A stretch of DNA of 18,776 bases from JBEVEP01 sp040512755 (GTDB taxonomy: Bacteria; Pseudomonadota; Alphaproteobacteria; Rhizobiales; Rhizobiaceae): NCBI GenBank assembly GCA_040512755.1, contig JBEVEP010000355.1:1-18776 (forward strand), in the 5' to 3' direction. The number at the start of each line of letters is the position of its first letter. The first letter of the stretch is position 1. The position numbers and the translations under genes were made by a program. This document shows positions 13,479 to 18,776 of the stretch, piece by piece. The notes beneath the pieces are model-generated. The model was not told the DNA's origin. It did no database searches and worked only from the letters and a program-made list of their open reading frames with translations.

Positions 13479-13492
13479 TTGTTCTTTCGCAA
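13479..13492 (-). promoter_or_regulatory. Degenerate NnrR-type box upstream of the DUF1858 gene
   Basis: On the minus strand it reads TTGCG-AAAG-AACAA: one perfect half-site and a second that differs by one base from the CACAA half-site of nirK. Its centre lies about 57 nt before the TTG start, suitable for class II activation. Confidence 0.5.
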
Positions 13493-13714
13493 AGAGCCTG
13501 TTGACCGACTAGTTATCCACGAGCCGCTTCCCGATCCGCGGCCTTGGGACGACCCGCGGTGGTCCGCGGTCTGGCCGGTCGAACAAACGCCTCGGTCCGG
13601 AAAGCTTGCTCGGCACGCGTGGCGAGGAATGCCATAGTGTGCGGCAATGACCATGTAATCGCAAAGATTCCTTCACGCCCGAGGCGCCGTGCCCCGCATC
13701 AAAGGCAGAAGACA

Positions 13715-15532
13715 ATGAGCGATAGGACTGAAACCCCAGCCGTCATCGGCGACCAGAGCATCATCGATCAGCTGTCCATGATGCGTAAGGCGTTCATGGC
13801 CTCGCCCGTTCGCAACGCGATCTTCGCTCTGAGCGCAGGCATTTTCGGAATCATCCTGGCGACCGCCTTTGGCCAGATCATCCTCAATCGCTGGAACCAG
13901 CCTTTCTATGACGCGCTGGAACGACGTGACCTGCAGTCATTTTTCCACCAGCTGGTCGTCTTTGCCGAAATTGCCGCCGGATTGCTCATCCTCAACGTCG
14001 CGCAAACATGGCTCAACCAGATGCTGCGGCTCAAGCTGCGTGAAGGGCTGACGCGCGATCTGATTGGCGAGTGGATGCGCCCGCGCCGCGCCTTCCGGAT
14101 GGCCAATGCCGGCGCCATCGGGGTCAATCCGGACCAACGACTGCATGAGGACGCCCATCACCTGTCGGACCTGTCAACGGATCTCAGCATCGGGCTGCTG
14201 CAGGCGACCGTGCTGCTGGTTAGCTTTGTCGGGGTGCTCTGGTCACTGTCGTCAGGTTTCGTCTTCCACGCCTGGGGCCGCGAGTTTGCTATTCCAGGCT
14301 ACATGGTTTGGGCCGCAGTCATCTACGCGGGCCTGGCCTCCTGGCTGTCATGGCTGGTGGGCCGGCGGCTGATCGGGCTGAATGCCGAGCGCTACGCTCG
14401 CGAGGCCGATCTGCGGTTCTCACTGGTGCGGGTAAACGAGCACATCGACGCCATTTCGATCGCTTCGGGAGAACCGGACGAGCGTCGGCGACTTGAACTG
14501 GACCTTGCTGCCGTTCTGGCGGCGACGCGCAACATCGTAAGGGCAACGGTCAGGCTCACCTGGATCACTGCAAGCTATGGCTGGATCACCGTCGTCGCGC
14601 CGATTGTCATTGCGGCGCCGGTCTATTTCGCCGGCGATATGACCTTCGGCGGCCTGATGATGGCGGTCGGTGCATTCAATCAGGTCCACTCGTCGCTGCG
14701 CTGGTTCGTCGATCATATCGGCGCCATCGCCGATTGGCGGGCAACGTTGTTGCGTGTCGCGGGATTTCGCGCCGCGATGGTCAAGGTCGACGAGCTGCAC
14801 GGCGGCAAGGAAAGAATCATATTTGCCAATGCCGGGCCTGATCGGATGCGGTTCGAGAACGTGAAGGTCGCCTCACCCGGCAGCTGCACAGAACTCGTAG
14901 AACGCGACGTCGTGATCGCGCCTGGCGAGCGTGTTCTCATCACCGGCCATCCGGGGGCAGGCAAGACGCTGCTCTTCCGGGCAATTGCAGGATTGTGGCC
15001 GTGGGGTAGCGGCCGCATTAGCCTGCCGAGCGGTGAGGCAGTGACCCTTATTCCGCGTACGCCCTACTTTCCGCCGGGATCGCTTCGTGAGGTGCTTGCC
15101 TACCCGCTTGCTCCTGAGACCTTTGCGAATGCAGATCTGACCGCGGTGTTGAACAAAGTGGGGCTGGGCAACCTGGGCGGTGCGCTCGACCGGAATGCCC
15201 GATGGGAGCGCGAGCTCGGAGAAGAGGAGCAGCGGCTGCTCGCTTTTGCGCGGCTGGCCCTGCACAAGCCGCGTTGGGTGGTCATCGACGAGGCGCTGGA
15301 CAGGCTAAAAGGGGATGCGCGTCAGCGCGTGTTTGCGCTGCTCGAGCAGGATCTTGCCGACGCCGCGATCATCAACATCGGACAGGCCGAACGCGGCCGG
15401 CATTTCTTTGAGCGAGAACTCAGCCTGGCCGTCGATCCGCATGGGCCCACGTTGCAGCCCGTGCAGTTAGACGCGTCCGGAGCAAGGCGGACGAAAGGCC
15501 CAAAAACGCGTCGCAAGGTGACTTCAGCATGA
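13715..15532 (+). CDS. SbmA/BacA- and YddA-like ABC transporter, fused membrane and ATPase domains
   Basis: The 605-residue protein has a membrane domain of the ABC_membrane_2/SbmA-BacA type at about 1-350 (FGQIILNRWNQPFYDALERR and LREGLTRDLIGEWM are typical) and a C-terminal nucleotide-binding domain. Walker A is GHPGAGKT at 411-418, with AIAGLWPWGSGRI after it; Walker B is WVVIDEA at 521-527. The signature motif reads ELGEEEQRLLAFARLAL at 500-516, where LSxGEQQR would be expected. Relatives such as Rv1819c import hydrophilic compounds or peptides; BacA relatives act in envelope homeostasis. The substrate here is unknown. I chose the ATG at 13715; the frame is open further upstream to 13544 but that part has no family features. 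It ends 90 nt before the stop of the convergent carboxypeptidase gene. Confidence 0.88.
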   Translation: MSDRTETPAVIGDQSIIDQLSMMRKAFMASPVRNAIFALSAGIFGIILATAFGQIILNRWNQPFYDALERRDLQSFFHQLVVFAEIAAGLLILNVAQTWLNQMLRLKLREGLTRDLIGEWMRPRRAFRMANAGAIGVNPDQRLHEDAHHLSDLSTDLSIGLLQATVLLVSFVGVLWSLSSGFVFHAWGREFAIPGYMVWAAVIYAGLASWLSWLVGRRLIGLNAERYAREADLRFSLVRVNEHIDAISIASGEPDERRRLELDLAAVLAATRNIVRATVRLTWITASYGWITVVAPIVIAAPVYFAGDMTFGGLMMAVGAFNQVHSSLRWFVDHIGAIADWRATLLRVAGFRAAMVKVDELHGGKERIIFANAGPDRMRFENVKVASPGSCTELVERDVVIAPGERVLITGHPGAGKTLLFRAIAGLWPWGSGRISLPSGEAVTLIPRTPYFPPGSLREVLAYPLAPETFANADLTAVLNKVGLGNLGGALDRNARWERELGEEEQRLLAFARLALHKPRWVVIDEALDRLKGDARQRVFALLEQDLADAAIINIGQAERGRHFFERELSLAVDPHGPTLQPVQLDASGARRTKGPKTRRKVTSA

Positions 15533-15572
15533 ATGTTAGGGTATCGAGTTGGAGGCCTGGCGTCGACGCAAA

Positions 15573-15590
15573 GACTCCATCGATGGAGTC
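15573..15590. terminator. Perfect 18-bp palindrome between convergent genes
   Basis: GACTCCATCGATGGAGTC lies between the ABC transporter stop and the carboxypeptidase stop. As RNA it can form a 6-bp stem with a 6-nt loop on either strand. There is no real T-run, so a bidirectional terminator is only plausible. Confidence 0.35.
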
Positions 15591-15622
15591 AGTCATATTT
15601 GACCTGCCGCCTGCGGCCAAGG

Positions 15623-16519
15623 TTACCGTTGGGCAACCACGACACCGCCGGACCGGGATGCGGAGGGCAGATAGCGCGCGATCAGCTCTTCCACCTGGGC
15701 GTTGCGCGCCTTGGCGGTCTTTCCACCCATGACCACGACGACGAGCCGCCGGCCGCTATCCTGCACCGACGTGACGATGTTGTAGCCGGAGGCGCGGATA
15801 TAGCCGGTCTTGATTCCGTCAACGCCCGGCACCCGTCCGATAAGGTCATTGTGGCCGCGCACAGTCCTGCCGCGATACGCAAATTCCCGAGCTGAGAAGT
15901 ATGCGTACTGATCAGGGAAACGCTGCCGCAGCGCTATGCCGAGTAACGCCATATCGCGCGCCGTCGTGTGCTGCCCGTCATCGGGCAGACCGGAAGCGTT
16001 GCGGAACGAGGTTCCCGTCATACCGAGCTGCCGGGCCCTGGTCGTCATCAGTGCTGCAAAGCCGCCCTCCGAACCGGCGAGATACTCCGCCACCGCGGCA
16101 GCGACGTCGTTGGCGGACTTGGTGCAGAGCGCCTGGATGGCCGATTCCACCTGGATAGTATCCCCCGCCCGAAAGCCGATTTTCGATGGTGGCCGTGCAG
16201 CTGCGTATGCGGAAACAGGAATCAGCGTCGATTTCGAAACGCGTCCTTGTTCCAGCGCTTCGAAAAGCATGTACAGCGTCATCATCTTGGTGAGCGACGC
16301 AGGGTATCGCGGCGCTGAGGCGTTTGACTGGAACAGCGTGTTGCCGTTGTTGGCATCAACCACAATCACCGCGTCTTTTGCGGTCGGAGTAAGGTCCAGT
16401 GAGGTTTCGGCTGTCGACCTCAGCGTTTCGGTGGTCGAGCAGCCTGCCAGAAAAATCAGGATCAGAATGAGGGCCTGCGGCAGAAAGGATGAGACGAATT
16501 TTCGAACAGCGCTGCCCAA
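15623..16519 (-). CDS. D-alanyl-D-alanine carboxypeptidase, PBP5/peptidase S11 family
   Basis: This periplasmic serine peptidase trims the terminal D-Ala from peptidoglycan stem peptides. The 298-residue protein shows the three active-site motifs: SLTK (75-78), SAN (135-137) and KTG (237-239). A lipobox LAGC ends at Cys27 after a hydrophobic stretch, so it is predicted to be a lipoprotein. The start is a TTG at 16519. An in-frame TGA lies six codons upstream, and no ATG or GTG precedes the lipobox, so TTG is the only start that keeps the signal; AGG lies six bases before it. The C-terminal beta-sandwich domain of larger PBP5 proteins is missing, as is usual for this shorter rhizobial type. 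Confidence 0.92.
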   Translation of the reverse strand: MGSAVRKFVSSFLPQALILILIFLAGCSTTETLRSTAETSLDLTPTAKDAVIVVDANNGNTLFQSNASAPRYPASLTKMMTLYMLFEALEQGRVSKSTLIPVSAYAAARPPSKIGFRAGDTIQVESAIQALCTKSANDVAAAVAEYLAGSEGGFAALMTTRARQLGMTGTSFRNASGLPDDGQHTTARDMALLGIALRQRFPDQYAYFSAREFAYRGRTVRGHNDLIGRVPGVDGIKTGYIRASGYNIVTSVQDSGRRLVVVVMGGKTAKARNAQVEELIARYLPSASRSGGVVVAQR

Positions 16520-16830
16520 GGAATACCTGCCTCAAGGATAACGATCGCAAATACGGAGAGAGTGTCCCAAACGCGCGGCAACCTAGCGCATGCCGGCAAA
16601 AAGAGGAACCACCTTTGAACGTCTGCCCACACTCGGCTGGGAAGACGAAGACGGAGGAAGCGGAGGCTTCTCGTCCCGGCGATTATTGGTAGTGGACCAG
16701 TCGCAGGAATCCCCGCTTCATGACCAGCGTTCCTCGGCAATCTGTTGGTCCACCTAGCAGTGTCACCGCCGAAGGACTTGAACTCCCGAAGAATGCCGAC
16801 AGAATGTTCGGCTGAAACAGCGGGTGTGTC
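16520..16830. other. Intergenic stretch between divergent genes, no gene recognised
   Basis: These 311 nt separate the carboxypeptidase and the kinase gene, which are transcribed away from each other, so both promoters should be here. Short open frames on both strands show no family motif. I see no convincing -35/-10 pair, operator palindrome or RNA structure. Confidence 0.5.
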
Positions 16831-17439
16831 ATGTCTGAAATCGCTACCCTTGCCGCAACGATCTTCAGGCGCGCCGCCGGGGCGAGGAGGTTTATAGTCG
16901 CGATCGCCGGACCGCCCGGCGCCGGCAAGTCCACCATCGCCGAAGAGCTTCGTACCCTGCTCCCGGAGCACTCAGCGATCGTCGTCCCGATGGATGGGTT
17001 CCACTATGACAATGCGATACTGGAACGGCGAGGACTGAGGAGCCGGAAGGGAGCGCCGGAGACGTTCGATTTCGCCGGCTTTGAGCATCTCTTGAAGCGT
17101 ATCCGGGCGGGCGAACCGGACATCGCAATTCCGGTTTTCGACCGCACCATGGAGCTCGCACGCGCTGGCGCTGAAATCATCGCCACGGGTAGCAAGTTTG
17201 TTCTGGTCGAAGGCAATTATCTGCTGCTTGATGAGGAGCCATGGTCGAACCTCGCGCCACTTCTCGACTTGGCGGTCTTTCTCGATGTACCGCGTCCCGA
17301 GCTGGAGCGCAGGCTGCTGCAGCGTTGGGATGATCACGGCAGATCCGAAGAAGATGCACGCGCCTGGGTTTCATCGAATGACATGCCGAACGTCGACAGA
17401 GTTCTTCAGCGACGGCGAAAGGCCGATATTACGATCTAG
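16831..17439 (+). CDS. PRK/uridine-kinase-like sugar or nucleoside kinase (FrcK/YggC type)
   Basis: The 202-residue P-loop kinase has Walker A GPPGAGKST at 27-35, the PMDGFHYDN motif at 53-61 (typical of the uridine kinase/pantothenate kinase/PRK group), RSRKGAPETFDFAGF, and a C-terminal VLVEGNYLLL and FLDVPRPELERRLL lid region. Close family names are FrcK of rhizobial fructose-transport operons and YggC of E. coli; the substrate is not proven in either case. No transporter gene is next to it here. The upstream Shine-Dalgarno is weak (GCGGG). The gene is followed after 72 nt by kduD on the same strand, which suggests a sugar or sugar-acid pathway. Confidence 0.85.
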   Translation: MSEIATLAATIFRRAAGARRFIVAIAGPPGAGKSTIAEELRTLLPEHSAIVVPMDGFHYDNAILERRGLRSRKGAPETFDFAGFEHLLKRIRAGEPDIAIPVFDRTMELARAGAEIIATGSKFVLVEGNYLLLDEEPWSNLAPLLDLAVFLDVPRPELERRLLQRWDDHGRSEEDARAWVSSNDMPNVDRVLQRRRKADITI

Positions 17440-17511
17440 AACTCCACGTCCCGGTTCGTTTTCGACGTGCCCCGTTGCCGACGCTGGTTCGCGAGATTAC
17501 GGGAGAAAACT

Positions 17512-18276
17512 ATGGTTGGTTCCGACATGTTCCGGCTCGATGGCCGCAGTGCCATGGTCACGGGGGCCAATACCGGTATCGGGCAAGGCATCGCAGTGGC
17601 GCTCGCAAGGGCGGGAGCCGACATCCTCGCAGTCGGCCGTTCGGCGATGACGGATACGCTTCGCGAAATCGACACATTTGGCGGCCAGGCAAGGCCGATC
17701 CTTGCCGATCTTGCCGACCCTGCCGGCGCGGCGGCGGTGCTCGACCGCGCGTGGGACGAGATCGGCCCTATCGATATTCTCGTCAATAATGCTGGGATCA
17801 CCCGTCGTGGGGATGCGGTCGATCTTGCAGAAGCCGACTGGGACGATGTCATGGACATCAATCTGAAGGCCGCGTTCCTTCTGTCGCAAGTACTCGCCCG
17901 AAAGGCTTTTGCCACCAACCGGACAGCAAAGGTCATCAACATCGCCTCGCTGCTTTCCTTTCAGGGCGGCATCCGCGTTGCGCCCTACACCGTCTCAAAG
18001 AGCGGACTCGCGGGCCTGACCAGAATCCTCGCCAATGAGTGGGCAGCCCGAGGTATAAATGTGAACGCGATCGCCCCTGGCTACATCGACACGGGCCTTA
18101 CGAAGGCGCTGCACGAGGATCCGGATCGGAACGCGGACATCCTGAAGCGGATACCCGCCGGCCGCTGGGGTCGTCCTGAGGATATAGGTGGCGCGGCGGT
18201 TTTCCTTGCCAGCGATGCCGCCAGCTACGTTCATGGCGCCATCTTCCCGGTCGATGGCGGATGGCTGGCGCGCTAG
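17512..18276 (+). CDS. kduD: 2-dehydro-3-deoxy-D-gluconate 5-dehydrogenase / 2-deoxy-D-gluconate 3-dehydrogenase
   Basis: This short-chain dehydrogenase of 254 residues uses NAD(H). It has the cofactor motif TGANTGIG at 17-24, NNAG at 92-95, and the catalytic set Ser146, Tyr159 and Lys163. The blocks DILVNNAG, INIASLLSFQGGIRV, NEWAARGINVNAIAPGY, RIPAGRWG and the end VDGGWLAR agree closely with E. coli KduD, which acts in pectin and uronate breakdown to 2-keto-3-deoxygluconate. The ATG at 17512 follows GGGAG by six bases; an earlier in-frame start would add a segment without family similarity. It probably forms an operon with the upstream kinase. The rest of a uronate pathway is not in the window. 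Confidence 0.93.
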   Translation: MVGSDMFRLDGRSAMVTGANTGIGQGIAVALARAGADILAVGRSAMTDTLREIDTFGGQARPILADLADPAGAAAVLDRAWDEIGPIDILVNNAGITRRGDAVDLAEADWDDVMDINLKAAFLLSQVLARKAFATNRTAKVINIASLLSFQGGIRVAPYTVSKSGLAGLTRILANEWAARGINVNAIAPGYIDTGLTKALHEDPDRNADILKRIPAGRWGRPEDIGGAAVFLASDAASYVHGAIFPVDGGWLAR

Positions 18277-18280
18277 TTGC

Positions 18281-18297
18281 GATAGCTTGAGGCTATC
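18281..18297 (+). terminator. Hairpin after kduD
   Basis: GATAGC and GCTATC pair around a 5-nt loop, four bases after the kduD stop. The stem is 6 bp and no U-tract follows, so termination is uncertain. Confidence 0.3.
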
Positions 18298-18479
18298 TGT
18301 GTCCCTCGGCGTGTTGCATCGATTGCCGCGGCGCCAGACCGAGGGGTTCGTCAGGTCGCTGATGGCGCTTAAGCCCGGCACTGCCGAAACAAATGAAACA
18401 CGATCGGCCATTTCTGACATCGTCATGTTACGGAGCTGACTTATAGCACCATAACAACAAACAGCGGAGGAGGAGGACG

Positions 18480-18719
18480 ATGCACGAACCTACGCTGGAC
18501 GAGTTGCTGAACGAACCGGTGATCCGCAAGGTCATGGCTGCTGACGGTTACTGTGCTGAGGACATTCGGCTTCTGATAAGGCAGGCCAACGCCCGCGCGA
18601 GCGCAGACGGCGATAAGGTTGATAGGTTTTTCCCAGCCGCGCGAACGGCACGGCCGGGCCGCCGATGCCGTCTTGAGACGACATCATCCCGCTATCAGCC
18701 ATCGGCTTCATCCCGGTAG
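18480..18719 (+). CDS. Small hypothetical protein with a strong ribosome binding site
   Basis: The open frame encodes 79 residues that I cannot assign to a named family. The first 45 or so residues (LDELLNEPVIRKVMAADGYC, then EDIRLLIRQANARA) look like a genuine small alpha-helical protein with a DxLLxxPxIRxVMxxDG-type start. The remaining residues are Arg/Ser/Thr-rich and look less protein-like, so the 3' end may be read-through after a frameshift or simply unconserved. The start is well supported by an unusually strong purine run (CGGAGGAGGAGGACG) just before the ATG. The 3' end overlaps a possible minus-strand gene by 25 nt. Confidence 0.55.
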   Translation: MHEPTLDELLNEPVIRKVMAADGYCAEDIRLLIRQANARASADGDKVDRFFPAARTARPGRRCRLETTSSRYQPSASSR

Positions 18720-18776
18720 ATAACAGCGTGATGCGGCTCGGGCAGTTTCCACCGCAGCGGCGCGCTCCATCGTGCT
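18695..18776 (-). CDS. Possible C-terminal end of an unrecognised protein, cut by the window edge
   Basis: On the minus strand an open frame comes in from beyond the window and ends with TGA at 18695. Its last residues read WSAPLRWKLPEPHHAVIYRD then EADG, which is more protein-like than the overlapping plus-strand tail. Only about 26 codons are visible, so this may be chance. Confidence 0.35.
   Translation of the reverse strand, partial: ARWSAPLRWKLPEPHHAVIYRDEADG

Overview
The window looks like chromosomal DNA of a GC-rich alphaproteobacterium in the Hyphomicrobiales (rhizobia and relatives, probably near Mesorhizobium, Nitratireductor or Chelativorans). The reasons are the hslV - GNAT - DUF2585/UPF0314 - hslU - DUF1402 gene order, the mltA-Smr-XRE string beside it, and a rhizobial-type nirK-nirV / nnrS / pseudoazurin / nnrR cluster. 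The genus is inferred from family knowledge, not from a search.

Region 1 (1-5470) is housekeeping. On the plus strand lie the 3' end of mltA, an Smr-domain gene and an XRE-type regulator, each overlapping the next by ATGA. Facing them on the minus strand is an operon reading hslV, a GNAT acetyltransferase, a DUF2585 membrane protein, hslU and then a DUF1402 periplasmic protein. It encodes the HslUV protease, and its internal genes overlap or nearly touch.

Region 2 (5471-8259) is eroded. It holds an aldo/keto reductase broken by a 2-nt frameshift, a stretch with no recognisable gene, an intact GFA-family zinc protein, the 3' tail of an IS481-type transposase, a tRNA-Arg(CCG), and a decayed tail that resembles a class III adenylate cyclase/TPR protein.

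Region 3 (8260-13428) is a nitrite-respiration module: nirK-nirV, paz (pseudoazurin)-nnrS, the Crp/Fnr-type NO regulator nnrR, and a small DUF1858 redox-disulfide protein. Pseudoazurin would pass electrons to NirK, NirK would make NO, NnrR would sense it, and NnrS would relieve NO stress. Four palindromes of the TTGCG-N4-CGCAA type precede nirK, paz, nnrR and (weaker) the DUF1858 gene. The paz-nnrR intergenic region has been tandemly duplicated, leaving a vestigial paz signal-peptide start and a vestigial nnrR fragment back to back between the two promoter copies. GC-rich hairpins sit between nirK and nirV and between paz and nnrS. No NO reductase or N2O reductase gene is in the window.

Region 4 (13715-18776) holds an SbmA/YddA-like ABC exporter-fold protein, a lipoprotein-type D-Ala-D-Ala carboxypeptidase on the opposite strand, a PRK/FrcK-like sugar or nucleoside kinase followed by kduD, a small unrecognised protein with a very strong ribosome binding site, and probably the end of a further minus-strand gene at the window edge.
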